Shown: piece by piece, positions 7,906-15,496 of the stretch
How the letters are laid out: each line of letters begins with the position of its first letter
Position numbering within the stretch: the stretch's first letter is position 1
DNA from: Paenibacillus alba
Lineage (GTDB): Bacteria; Bacillota; Bacilli; Paenibacillales; NBRC-103111
DNA: 64,000 bases
NCBI RefSeq assembly: GCF_013204855.1
Contig: NZ_JABMKZ010000012.1
Location: 1-64,000, forward strand
Reading direction: 5' to 3'
Notes under the pieces: model-generated
The model's database searches: none
Told to the model about the DNA's origin: nothing
Seen by the model: only the letters and a program-made list of their open reading frames with translations
Translations under genes and position numbers: made by a program

Positions 7906-9585
7906 GTGAAAATACGCAAGTTAAGTATTCTTTTAATTTTAACGCTTTGTTTATCACTCCTGCCGGCTGCCGTATTCGCAACTAGTGCAGCAGCAGTGAC
8001 ATTGAATACAATATCAGCTATTCAGCCTGGCGGTTCTGTTACCGTTTCGGGGACATCAACACTGGATGAAGTGATTATTCAAGTGATTCGGCCAGCGAAT
8101 AGTACGGTGTTCTACGATATTGTTAAGGTAAAAGACGGACAGTTTTCTAGCTCATTCACACTAGCCAGCAATGAAACAGCTGGGACATACGCGGTTACTG
8201 CTGGACAAGCAGACTCTGTTGCAACGCGGGAATTAGTGGTTAAGGCTCCAACACCAGTAACCCCACCACAAACTGGCGGAGGCGGTGGTGGAGGTGGAGG
8301 CGTCCCAGCCGCCAACACAGTCACCCCAGCCAACGTGGAAATCAGCCCAAGCGCAATCACTTCTAACAAAGTGACAGGCCCAGATGGCAAAGTGACAACG
8401 TTGGTCTCTATTGACAACAAGTTTCTGAGCGATGCTTTTGTTCAACTTAAAGATCAAGGCAAGACAGATCAAACGCCTGTCATTGCTATTAAAGTAGGCA
8501 ATATCGACGCAAATAGTACTACCAATGTTTCCCTTCCAGTATCTGTCCTTCTGGAAGGATTGAAGAACTCCAATGCCGTAATTCGCATTTATTCCGATAA
8601 GGAATCGTACTCCCTGCCTTTGACTGTGCTGAATTTCGATGAAATTGCTCGTTCATTAGGTACGGACAGCTCGAAAGTAACCCTTCACTTGAATATCTCG
8701 GTTGCAAGCACCGATCTTGAGAAGCAAATCCAAGAAAGTGCCGGCAAAAAAGGAGCGACCAGCCTTGGACACTCGGTTGATTTCAGCATCGTCGCTGAAG
8801 GGAATGGTCAAACGAAAGAGTTGAAGGACTTCGGGACGAACTATGTGAATCGCAGTATCGGCTTATCGGAAACTGTAGATCCAAGAACGTCCACTGGTGT
8901 TCTGTATGATCCAACTAGCCATGATATTTCCTTCGTTCCAAGTGTATTCGGAGATAATGCCGCTGGCAAGCAACAAGTGACGATTAAACGAAATGGCAAT
9001 AGTATCTATGGGGTTGTTTCATCCACCAAAACCTTTGATGATATCCAAGGACATTGGGCCAAATCTGATATCGAGCTATTAGCTTCCAAGTTGGTCGTTA
9101 GCGGTGCAACTGATAAAGATTTTGCACCCGACCATGCGATCACGCGTGCTGAGTTTGCATCCTTGCTCATACGTGCGTTGGCTTTGAGTGCTGATGCATC
9201 CGCAGCTTCCTTCAAGGACGTCCAAGCTACAGATTGGTACGCTGGATCCATTGGTGCTGCTGTGAAAAGCAAGCTGGTGAGCGGCTATGAAGACGGTACG
9301 TTCAAACCTAATGCGCAAATTACACGTGAACAAATGGCTGTCATGGTAGCCAAGGCGCTAAGCGCTGCAGGCCTGACTGTTGATAGCTCAGATGAGCTAT
9401 TGAACAAGTTTACGGATAACTCGCAAATCAGCGATTGGGCGAAAGCTTCTGTTGCTCAATCCGTCAAAGCTGGTATTATCTCGGGTATGACAGATACTAC
9501 GTTCGTAGCTTCCGCCAATGCTAGTCGTGCTCAAGCTGTTGTTATGCTGAAGCGATTGTTGCAATACGCTAAATTTATTAACTAA
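7906..9585 (+). CDS. SLH-domain cell-surface protein
   Basis: A 559-aa exported protein. The signal peptide is VKIRKLSILLILTLCLSL with cleavage after AVFA. An N-terminal beta-rich domain (about 30-105) is followed by a PP/GGGGGGGGG linker, a central domain of unknown type (about 150-370), and three SLH repeats at the C-terminus (FDDIQGHWAKSDIELLA, FKDVQATDWYAGSIGAAV, FTDNSQISDWAKASVAQSV) that anchor proteins to pyruvylated secondary wall polymer. GTG at 7906 is preferred because GTGAGGA lies 8-9 nt before it; an in-frame ATG at 7876 has no ribosome site. It follows the 814-aa secreted protein and ends at a strong terminator. Confidence 0.88.
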   Translation: MKIRKLSILLILTLCLSLLPAAVFATSAAAVTLNTISAIQPGGSVTVSGTSTLDEVIIQVIRPANSTVFYDIVKVKDGQFSSSFTLASNETAGTYAVTAGQADSVATRELVVKAPTPVTPPQTGGGGGGGGGVPAANTVTPANVEISPSAITSNKVTGPDGKVTTLVSIDNKFLSDAFVQLKDQGKTDQTPVIAIKVGNIDANSTTNVSLPVSVLLEGLKNSNAVIRIYSDKESYSLPLTVLNFDEIARSLGTDSSKVTLHLNISVASTDLEKQIQESAGKKGATSLGHSVDFSIVAEGNGQTKELKDFGTNYVNRSIGLSETVDPRTSTGVLYDPTSHDISFVPSVFGDNAAGKQQVTIKRNGNSIYGVVSSTKTFDDIQGHWAKSDIELLASKLVVSGATDKDFAPDHAITRAEFASLLIRALALSADASAASFKDVQATDWYAGSIGAAVKSKLVSGYEDGTFKPNAQITREQMAVMVAKALSAAGLTVDSSDELLNKFTDNSQISDWAKASVAQSVKAGIISGMTDTTFVASANASRAQAVVMLKRLLQYAKFIN

Positions 9586-9611
9586 ATGTTGGGTAATTAA
9601 TTAACCCAAAT

Positions 9612-9660
9612 GGGGAAGTCCTTAAGATCAATTTGATCTTAGAGACTTCCCCTCTTTTTT
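9612..9660 (+). terminator. Strong terminator after the SLH protein
   Basis: Long stem GGGGAAGTC-TTAAGATCA / TGATCTTA-GACTTCCCC with a 3-nt loop, then TCTTTTTT. Confidence 0.9.
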
Positions 9661-9705
9661 ATGCAACTTATAAAAAAATGACCGAACAGCCGTGAGGCAA
9701 TTCAG

Positions 9706-10140
9706 TCACAATGACTTATAATCAACTATGGTTGGTGCCAGCCAATCAAAGGCCGGAATATTTCGCAATAGGCCGAAGCTAATGGTTGCTATCAACATGA
9801 CAGTCATTATAATATGGCTAGTCCGTGACATTCCTTGCTTATTCGCCATCAGAAAAGTTAGATACAAAGGAAGAAGTACGAACACCAAGGGATTATATCG
9901 AAATGCCTGATAGAAATCCCATTTTAACAAAGAAAGAGCAACCCTCGTAATTCCGCATCCCGGACAATACAGCCCTGTCACCGCATGAAATATACAAGGA
10001 ACCTCGATATGTATCACCGGTATTCCTATCTCAAGATATAATAGCCCCCCAACGAGAAGGAAGGAACCCCAAACAAGTTTGGAATTCCTTACGGTACTAA
10101 GTTTATACCAGTTTATTAACATCCGATTGTACCAATGCAT
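9706..10140 (-). CDS. DUF2752 membrane protein
   Basis: A 144-aa protein with three predicted membrane segments (about 23-40, 92-108, 114-130). It has the DUF2752 hallmark YCPGCGITRVALSLLKWDFYQAF split around the CPGC pair, then RYNPLVF. The conserved Cys pair next to an Arg is typical, but no biochemical role is established. Its start lies inside the end of the DUF4234 gene (38-nt overlap), so the two membrane proteins are translated from one message and may act together. Confidence 0.8.
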   Translation of the reverse strand: MHWYNRMLINWYKLSTVRNSKLVWGSFLLVGGLLYLEIGIPVIHIEVPCIFHAVTGLYCPGCGITRVALSLLKWDFYQAFRYNPLVFVLLPLYLTFLMANKQGMSRTSHIIMTVMLIATISFGLLRNIPAFDWLAPTIVDYKSL

Positions 10141-10441
10141 AGGTTACGATGCTTAATCCGAAGAAGTTAAGCACAAGATAAAGAACGGAATTATCAGTTA
10201 CCAGATAGCCGCGTTGATGTTGCACTTCTGCGATTTGTTTACCGACTTGATAAGCCCAGACGAAGCTCCAAATACCGCAAGTGACTAATGTCAGCAGGAA
10301 ATGCTTGCCCCCAGTAAACGATGAGTCTCCACTTAGCTTGCCGACATCGTTGGTTAGAACAATAAACCAGTAAATTGCATAAATGCCACAAGTAATTAAG
10401 GATAAAACAATGGCCAGCCCTAAGCTTCTTTGCATAATCAT
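10103..10441 (-). CDS. DUF4234 membrane protein
   Basis: A 112-aa protein with three hydrophobic segments and the DUF4234 pattern LGLAIVLSLITCGIYAIYW and LLTLVTCGIWSFVWAYQVG: two repeats of the form TCGI(Y/W)xxxW, each preceding an amphipathic turn. The function of the family is unknown. It is the first gene of a two-gene unit with the DUF2752 protein and overlaps it by 38 nt. Confidence 0.75.
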   Translation of the reverse strand: MIMQRSLGLAIVLSLITCGIYAIYWFIVLTNDVGKLSGDSSFTGGKHFLLTLVTCGIWSFVWAYQVGKQIAEVQHQRGYLVTDNSVLYLVLNFFGLSIVTYALVQSDVNKLV

Positions 10442-10720
10442 TACACATACACCTCTGATGCTTTATTTATTTATAGGCATCTATGACGCCGTAAAATCAA
10501 TCTTACACTTTGCATAAAACTAGGTTGTCATTGAATTTCGTCAGGAAATGGCAAAAAACGACATTCTAAGTATATAAAAATAGTAATAGCAATACAAGAT
10601 GTATTCATAGATATCTGCATAATTTTGTTCCCCAAAAAAACTTTGTCATTCGACCAAGATTGTGACAGAATACAAGCAGATAAGAAACCTACAGATATCA
10701 TTGAATGGAGAAATGAAATT

Positions 10721-11062
10721 ATGACAGAGTTACCCAATTGCCCTAAATGTAGTTCCGCCTACACCTACGAAGACGGGAATTTATTGATTTGCCCGGAATG
10801 TGCTCACGAGTGGTCGTTGGCCTCAAATACGGATCATAAGGAAGAGACCAAAGTGGTCAAGGATGCCAATGGAAATATCCTTAACGACGGCGATTCGGTA
10901 ACAGTCATCAAGGATCTGAAAGTCAAAGGGAGCTCCTCCGTTTTAAAAATAGGGACAAAGGTAAAAAACATTCGTTTAGTGGATGGCGATCACGATATTG
11001 ATTGTAAAATTGATGGTTTTGGAGAAATGAAGCTGAAATCGGAGTTTGTTAAAAAGGTGTAA
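10721..11062 (+). CDS. PhnA/YjdM family zinc-ribbon protein
   Basis: A 113-aa protein matching the length of the YjdM (formerly PhnA) family. The N-terminal zinc ribbon is [19 protein letters not shown] then CPECAHEW, giving two CxxC pairs. It is followed by [28 protein letters not shown] in pieces, the typical SH3-like beta-barrel. The historical link to phosphonate use is not supported in most bacteria, so no reaction is assigned. The frame is open further upstream to 10625, but ATG at 10721 gives the normal family length, and a TGGAG precedes it. It is followed by a hairpin terminator. Confidence 0.85.
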   Translation: MTELPNCPKCSSAYTYEDGNLLICPECAHEWSLASNTDHKEETKVVKDANGNILNDGDSVTVIKDLKVKGSSSVLKIGTKVKNIRLVDGDHDIDCKIDGFGEMKLKSEFVKKV

Positions 11063-11100
11063 GGCATTCTCGGGATACTGAGGTTCCCGCTGCACGAAGA

Positions 11101-11147
11101 AAGGGCTGTTCTCAAGTAGATTTATCTACTCGGAACAGCCCTTATTT
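11101..11147 (+). terminator. Terminator hairpin of the AGTAGATTTATCTACT family
   Basis: Stem AAGGGCTGTTC / GAACAGCCCTT with an inner stem AGTAGA/TCTACT and a TT loop. The inner part matches the hairpin found at 15430, 19790, 44344 and, half decayed, at 318. Confidence 0.75.
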
Positions 11148-11168
11148 GCATGCCCAAGGAGGCTCAGC

Positions 11169-11606
11169 TTAGTAGAACACCTTAGAGTGAAGCACATCCA
11201 GCGCACGCTCAATGGCTTCCCGCTCTTCTTCCGTGGCCGCTTGGACCCGTTCCAAGAAGCGGGCTTCGACAATTTGGAAGGCGTTGTTCATCATCGCTTG
11301 TCCTTCGGGAGATAGCCGAATATAATGCTTGCGTTGATCGTTCGGGTCGATTGTCTTTTCGCATAGCTTTTTTTCGGTTAGTTTTTTCAATTCGCGGCTC
11401 GTATTGGGCATGGACATATGCTGACAATCGCTAATTTGACTAAGGGTAACCGGCTGACTAACCGCAAGATACTCTAGGATGCCGTATTGAACAGGAGTAA
11501 TCGTATCCGGTTTAACATCTTTTGTAAAATCATGCTTGACTTGAAGAACGCCAGCGGTAAAGAGCACAAGTTTATGGAAAAATGCTTTATTGTCCAAAGA
11601 GACCAC
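11169..11606 (-). CDS. MarR family transcriptional regulator
   Basis: A 145-aa winged-helix dimeric repressor. The core is about residues 30-115: YGILEYLAVSQPVTLSQIS, recognition helix SMPNTSRELKKLTEK, and the wing DPNDQRKHYIRLSPEG with the DxRxxxxxLT-like signature. It is divergent from a flavodoxin-fold NAD(P)H oxidoreductase, and two matching palindromes lie in the 107-bp gap between the two genes. By analogy with YodB/MarR-type systems it probably represses the reductase and itself, sensing quinones, drugs or oxidants. Effector unknown. Confidence 0.88.
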   Translation of the reverse strand: MVSLDNKAFFHKLVLFTAGVLQVKHDFTKDVKPDTITPVQYGILEYLAVSQPVTLSQISDCQHMSMPNTSRELKKLTEKKLCEKTIDPNDQRKHYIRLSPEGQAMMNNAFQIVEARFLERVQAATEEEREAIERALDVLHSKVFY

Positions 11607-11644
11607 CTCATATTGATCATACTCAATACATTATCAAAAAACAA

Positions 11645-11698
11645 TTATCATTTGACAACAAAATGAAGTCGTGATACGATTTTATTATCAAATGATAA
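11645..11698. promoter_or_regulatory. Pair of palindromic operators for the divergent MarR regulator
   Basis: TTATCAAATGATAA (11685-11698) is a 14-bp palindrome apart from its central AA, and TTATCATTTGACAA (11645-11658) is a one-mismatch relative. They lie in the gap between the MarR gene and the oxidoreductase, 40 bp apart from start to start. The second sits just before the ribosome site of the reductase. The binding role is inferred. Confidence 0.65.
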
Positions 11699-11713
11699 GT
11701 AAGAGGTGGCTCG

Positions 11714-12301
11714 ATGAAAACATTAATTATTTATACCCATCCTAATCATCAAAGTTTAAGCTTTGCCTTTTTGCAGAAAGTCATTCAAGGCAGTACGGAG
11801 AATCCCGAAATATCGGAGATCAAGGTGCTCGATTTGTATGAGGAGGGATTTGATCCGATCCTTGTTTTCAATAAGGAGAAACGCAGAAGGGATATGCACG
11901 CTGACCCGAAGCTGGAGAAATATCGGCATCAACTTCTATGGGCTGAGAAAATTGTGCTTATTTATCCGATTTGGTGGGGACGTCCTCCGGCTATGCTGTT
12001 GGGGTATATTGATCACATGTTTGCTTCAGATTTCGCTTACCGGGATAAGGGAGGTTTATTGCCGGAAGGTCTTCTAAAGGGTAGGTCAGTCGTGTGCATT
12101 TCAAGCATGAAAGGGCCTGCCTTGTACCCGCTGTTCTGGCTGCATAATGCGCACAAAGTTTTGATGAAGAAAGCATTATTTCAATACGTGGGGATCAACA
12201 AGGTGAAGTTTTTTGAATTCGGGAATATGGAGAGTCCGAAGGGGAAGCAGGAGCAGAAATTAAACCGAATTTATCGGTATTTCAGAAGTTTGTCATCCTA
12301 A
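11714..12301 (+). CDS. NAD(P)H-dependent oxidoreductase, flavodoxin-like fold (MdaB/KefF type)
   Basis: A 195-aa protein. The N-terminal YTHPNHQSLSFAF is the FMN/FAD phosphate-binding loop of the NQO1/MdaB group, and YPIWWGRPPAMLLGYIDHMF is the signature flavin-contact segment. These enzymes do two-electron reduction of quinones or nitro compounds using NAD(P)H, avoiding semiquinones, or act as ancillary subunits of Kef channels. No Kef gene is nearby, so quinone or drug detoxification under the divergent MarR regulator is more likely. SD AAGAGGTGG precedes the ATG. Confidence 0.82.
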   Translation: MKTLIIYTHPNHQSLSFAFLQKVIQGSTENPEISEIKVLDLYEEGFDPILVFNKEKRRRDMHADPKLEKYRHQLLWAEKIVLIYPIWWGRPPAMLLGYIDHMFASDFAYRDKGGLLPEGLLKGRSVVCISSMKGPALYPLFWLHNAHKVLMKKALFQYVGINKVKFFEFGNMESPKGKQEQKLNRIYRYFRSLSS

Positions 12302-12345
12302 TGCACGCATGCTATGGTTAAGGTATTCGTAACGGAGGTGGATGT

Positions 12346-13371
12346 ATGAGAGCGCTATTCATTGGGGGAACAGGGACGATTAGTTCGGCGATTACCAAGC
12401 AGCTGTTAGAGCAGGGATGCGAGTTATATTTGTTGAATCGAGGTACACGCAATGAGGCTTTGCCCGTCGGTGCCAAGATCCTTCAGGCAGACATTAATGA
12501 CGAGAGCAAAGTAGCTAGTTTGATTGCAGATTTAACGTTTGATGTGGTGGCTGATTTCATCGCATTCGAACCTGCCCAATTGGAACGAGATTATCGTTTA
12601 TTCAAGGATAAAACGAAGCAATTCCTGTTTATTAGCTCGGCTTCAGCCTACCAAACGCCATTATCTGACTACCGGATTACCGAGGGAACGCCTTTATCTA
12701 ATCCTTACTGGGGGTATTCCAGAAATAAAATTGCCTGTGAAGAGTACTTGATCAAGCAGTACCGGGAACATGGCTTCCCGATTACGATTGTAAGACCAAG
12801 TCACACGTATGATGAGCGCTCCATTCCACTAGGCGTCCATGGAAGCAAAGGTTCCTGGCAGGTTGCTAAGCGTATGTTGGAGAATAAGCCGGTTATTATC
12901 CATGGGGATGGGACTTCGCTGTGGACGATGACGCATAATTCGGATTTTGCCAAAGGCTTTATTGGGCTAATGGGCAATCTGCATGCGATTGGCGAATCTA
13001 TTCATATCACGTCCGATGAAACGTTGACCTGGAACCAAATTTATGAAGCCATTGCCGCTGCGCTTGGCGTGAAGCTGCAAGCCGTTCATGTATCCTCGGA
13101 ATTCCTGGATGCCTGCAGCAAAGAGGATTTCAGAGGCGGCTTGTTGGGGGATAAAGCAAACTCCGTCGTATTCGACAATGCCAAGCTGAAAAGGCTGGTT
13201 CCTGAATTCGTCGCAACAACGCGATTCGACCAAGGAATCAAGCAAACCGTCGCTAACCTGCTTGCCCACCCTGAGCTGCAAAAAGAGGATCACGAATTTG
13301 ATCAGTGGTGTGATCAAGTGATTCAGGTTCTGGATGCCGCTATTCAGCAAATGAACGCTGCGCGGATCTGA
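12346..13371 (+). CDS. NAD-dependent epimerase/dehydratase (extended SDR)
   Basis: A 341-aa Rossmann protein. The nucleotide-binding loop is FIGGTGTISSAI (residues 5-16) and the catalytic motif is SSASAYQTP upstream with YxxxK in WGYSRNKIACEEYL. The lack of downstream sugar-pathway genes and the degenerate central region suggest a member of the atypical group often annotated NAD-dependent epimerase/dehydratase; the substrate cannot be named. SD GGAGGTGG. The WYL regulator starts 12 bp after its stop, so the two are probably co-transcribed. Confidence 0.8.
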   Translation: MRALFIGGTGTISSAITKQLLEQGCELYLLNRGTRNEALPVGAKILQADINDESKVASLIADLTFDVVADFIAFEPAQLERDYRLFKDKTKQFLFISSASAYQTPLSDYRITEGTPLSNPYWGYSRNKIACEEYLIKQYREHGFPITIVRPSHTYDERSIPLGVHGSKGSWQVAKRMLENKPVIIHGDGTSLWTMTHNSDFAKGFIGLMGNLHAIGESIHITSDETLTWNQIYEAIAAALGVKLQAVHVSSEFLDACSKEDFRGGLLGDKANSVVFDNAKLKRLVPEFVATTRFDQGIKQTVANLLAHPELQKEDHEFDQWCDQVIQVLDAAIQQMNAARI

Positions 13372-13383
13372 TCGACGAAGAAG

Positions 13384-14331
13384 ATGAAAATTGACCGCTT
13401 GCTGGCAATGACGGTGCTGCTGTTGAATCGCGGGCGTGTCAGTGCCAAAGAATTGGCTGACCGTTTTGAAGTTTCGACGAAGACGATTTATCGGGATATG
13501 GAGACTTTGAATCAATCGGGCATTCCGATTGTGGCCCATCAGGGCATCTCCGGCGGATTTGAAATCATGGAACCTTACACCATGGCTCGGCAATTCTTAA
13601 CGCTCAGTGAAATTGAGGCGATCGTCGCGGCGGTCAAAGGGATACATACAGCCGTGGATGACCGCGTGTTCGGCACCCTGCTGGATAAGGTAAAGGCGCT
13701 GCTCAGTCGAGTAGATCGGCTTCAAATGGAGCAGCAGGGAGCGGGCATTGTTTTCGATTTCAATCCGTGGGGGCAAGGACCCGCTGCGCGGGATAAAGTG
13801 AACAGCCTGAGACAGGCGATTGAGCATACAAGCAAGGTTAGCTTCAAGTACTTGAATATGAACGGTACGGAGAGCGAGAGAGTCGTCGAGCCTGCCGCTT
13901 TAATTTTAAAAGGATACCTATGGTATTTGCAGGCTTATTGCACGCTTCGAAGTGAATTTCGAGTGTTTCGATTATCGCGTATACAGGAGCTGCGGGTGTT
14001 GGAGCAATCCTTTGTAAGGAAACAAGCCCCTTCGTTAGAGGGCTACGCCTGGGAGTCGAATTGGTCGAATGCGAATTTGCAAGAGATGACATTTCTATTC
14101 GATTCGAAAGTTCGGCACCGCGTTGGAGATACTTTCGATCCGCAGCAAGTTACCGTACAGGAGGATGGTTCTTTGCAGGTAAAAGGACCCTTCACCGAAG
14201 ATGAATGGCTGTACGGCATGCTGCTGAGTTACGGCGAACATGTCAAAGTCGAAGAACCGATCCACGTAGCTGAAGAAATGGTGAATCGGGCACAAAAAAT
14301 TATGGAGCGGTATAAGAAACTGGACAGATAG
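13384..14331 (+). CDS. YafY-type HTH regulator with WYL domain
   Basis: A 315-aa regulator. The N-terminal DeoR-like helix-turn-helix (RLLAMTVLLLNRGRVSAKEL then EVSTKTIYRDMETLNQSG) is followed by the WYL domain (about 140-225), here reading LWYLQAYCTLRSEFRVFRLSRI, where the WYL triplet appears as WYLQAYC and the R-x-F-R-L-S-R-I ligand-binding stretch is intact. A C-terminal WCX-like extension ends the protein. WYL proteins sense nucleic-acid or nucleotide-like ligands or act as simple repressors. A downstream GyrI-like protein may be a partner. Confidence 0.88.
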   Translation: MKIDRLLAMTVLLLNRGRVSAKELADRFEVSTKTIYRDMETLNQSGIPIVAHQGISGGFEIMEPYTMARQFLTLSEIEAIVAAVKGIHTAVDDRVFGTLLDKVKALLSRVDRLQMEQQGAGIVFDFNPWGQGPAARDKVNSLRQAIEHTSKVSFKYLNMNGTESERVVEPAALILKGYLWYLQAYCTLRSEFRVFRLSRIQELRVLEQSFVRKQAPSLEGYAWESNWSNANLQEMTFLFDSKVRHRVGDTFDPQQVTVQEDGSLQVKGPFTEDEWLYGMLLSYGEHVKVEEPIHVAEEMVNRAQKIMERYKKLDR

Positions 14332-14387
14332 GTGTCCACTTTCTCCCTGTATACTAATGATAAATACAAGGAGATGAGGACGAAGCT

Positions 14388-14870
14388 ATGCATACATATA
14401 TAACGGAGCAACCAGCAATAACCTTAACAGGTGTTCATGTACGAACCACCAACGCAGAGGAAGCGGGTCCGAATCGGCGGCTGCCACAGCTGTGGGAAAC
14501 CTACTTTCAAAGCCAAATCACGACGCAAGCCCCGACTATTAATTCTCATCTGATCTATTCGCTTTATACAGATTATGAAAGTGATGCTGCAGGCGCATAT
14601 ACGACTCTGATCGGGCACGAAGTGGCCGGTGATACGTCGCAAGATGAAGGCAAGTTCCATACTGTTCAAGTGCCAGCGAGTAAATTCATGGTATTTACGA
14701 CAGAAAAGGGCCCTGTCTATGAAGTAGTCGCACAGGCGTGGGGAAATATTTGGGCATATTTCAAGGAATCAGAGGAAGTAAGGGCGTATACGGGAGATTA
14801 CGAGTTGTATGACGCCAGAAATTCCGATCCTGCGCAGACGCAGATACAGATCTTCATTGCAATTAAATAA
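14388..14870 (+). CDS. GyrI-like / AraC effector-binding domain protein
   Basis: A 160-aa stand-alone effector-binding domain. QPAITLTGVHVRTTNAEEAG opens the fold, IYSLYTDYESDAAGAYTTLIGHEV is the central strand pair, and VPASKFMVFTTEKGP is the usual ligand-pocket segment, ending YELYDAR ... IQIFIAIK. Relatives include YdeE/Cass2-type proteins that bind cationic drugs without a DNA-binding domain. It follows the WYL regulator by 56 bp, with SD AAGGAGATGAGG. The ligand is unknown. Confidence 0.78.
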   Translation: MHTYITEQPAITLTGVHVRTTNAEEAGPNRRLPQLWETYFQSQITTQAPTINSHLIYSLYTDYESDAAGAYTTLIGHEVAGDTSQDEGKFHTVQVPASKFMVFTTEKGPVYEVVAQAWGNIWAYFKESEEVRAYTGDYELYDARNSDPAQTQIQIFIAIK

Positions 14871-14882
14871 ATAGAAAAAATA

Positions 14883-15471
14883 GAGGCTGTCCCATAAGCC
14901 GAATTTAGTAGGTAAGCATCGATAGATGATGGGATTGATTACTCTATAATTGCATGTGGGATGAAGGGGCTTCCAGATCAGAGCAGATCAGTTCACCCGA
15001 GTGTAAAAGCCTGCGAAAATACAGGAATTTCCGGGCGAATTCGGCTGAAAAAGACAAAAATGCCTGCAATTGTGCAGGCATTTTTGTCTTTTTCAGCCGC
15101 TCATCCAGAAAAAGCCTCAAAAGCCTGCACAAATGCAGGAATTTAATCGTTGCGGCTATTCCAAGAGCAAAAAAGATGCATAATTGCAGGTTTAGAGAAG
15201 GCAACTGGAGCTAGAGCTCAGAGAAAGAGGAGGCTCATCAAGAAATTATCAGAACCCGTAACAGCTAAGTAGATCCGGACAGCAATAGTCATACGCATGA
15301 AAGAAGATCACACGCAGAACGGCCAGTTTATGTCAGGTTATAATGTACAAATTCGAGCTGTTGGTAATCGAAAAGTAAAAGTAAGTTTGTAATAGGCACG
15401 ATTGAGCCTCTCCGAATCCCAATCAAAAAAGCTGTCCCTCAAGTAGGTTTATCTACTTATGGGACAGCCTC
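14883..15471 (+). mobile_element. Decayed IS1182-like composite repeat element, copy 2
   Basis: The ends are inverted: GAGGCTGTCCCATAAG at 14883 and CTTATGGGACAGCCTC at 15471. Inside are, in order, a CCTGC...ACAGG module, a perfect hairpin at 15043-15098, the shared GCATAATTGCAGG modules, and a transposase C-terminal relic. The relic reads RNS then stop, DPD at 15272-15280, and after a one-base shift AIVIRMKEDHTQNGQFMSGYN (about 15282-15344, continuing to a stop at 15392). This resembles the RNSYSKTDPDATFMRMKEDHM region of IS1182-family transposases. About 590 bp, so it is non-autonomous and dead. It lies directly downstream of the catalase gene. Confidence 0.7.
15043..15098. repeat. Perfect 26-bp-arm hairpin inside the repeat element
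   Basis: Left arm GGCTGAAAAAGACAAAAATG followed by CCTGCA, loop ATTG, right arm the exact reverse complement. All 26 bases pair. The equivalent in the copy at 43691 keeps only the inner ATGCCTGCA/TGCAGGCAT part, so this copy is either younger or has been kept by gene conversion between arms. Confidence 0.85.
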
Positions 15472-15477
15472 TTTTTA
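15430..15477 (+). terminator. Terminator-like hairpin at the right end of repeat copy 2
   Basis: GCTGTCCC-TCAAGTAG / CTACTTA-GGGACAGC with a GTTTAT loop, followed by TCTTTTTATT. It also forms the right end of the element and faces the end of the catalase gene. Confidence 0.7.
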
Positions 15478-15496
15478 TTCTTACAGCTTGCAACTC

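Noticed and set aside
12967-13593. 208-codon minus-strand frame
   Set aside because: Antisense to the epimerase and WYL regulator genes, with low-complexity composition typical of a shadow frame.
14954-15214. Overlapping short frames on both strands in the repeat element
   Set aside because: They read through the perfect hairpin and palindromes; the complementary arms produce mirrored frames.
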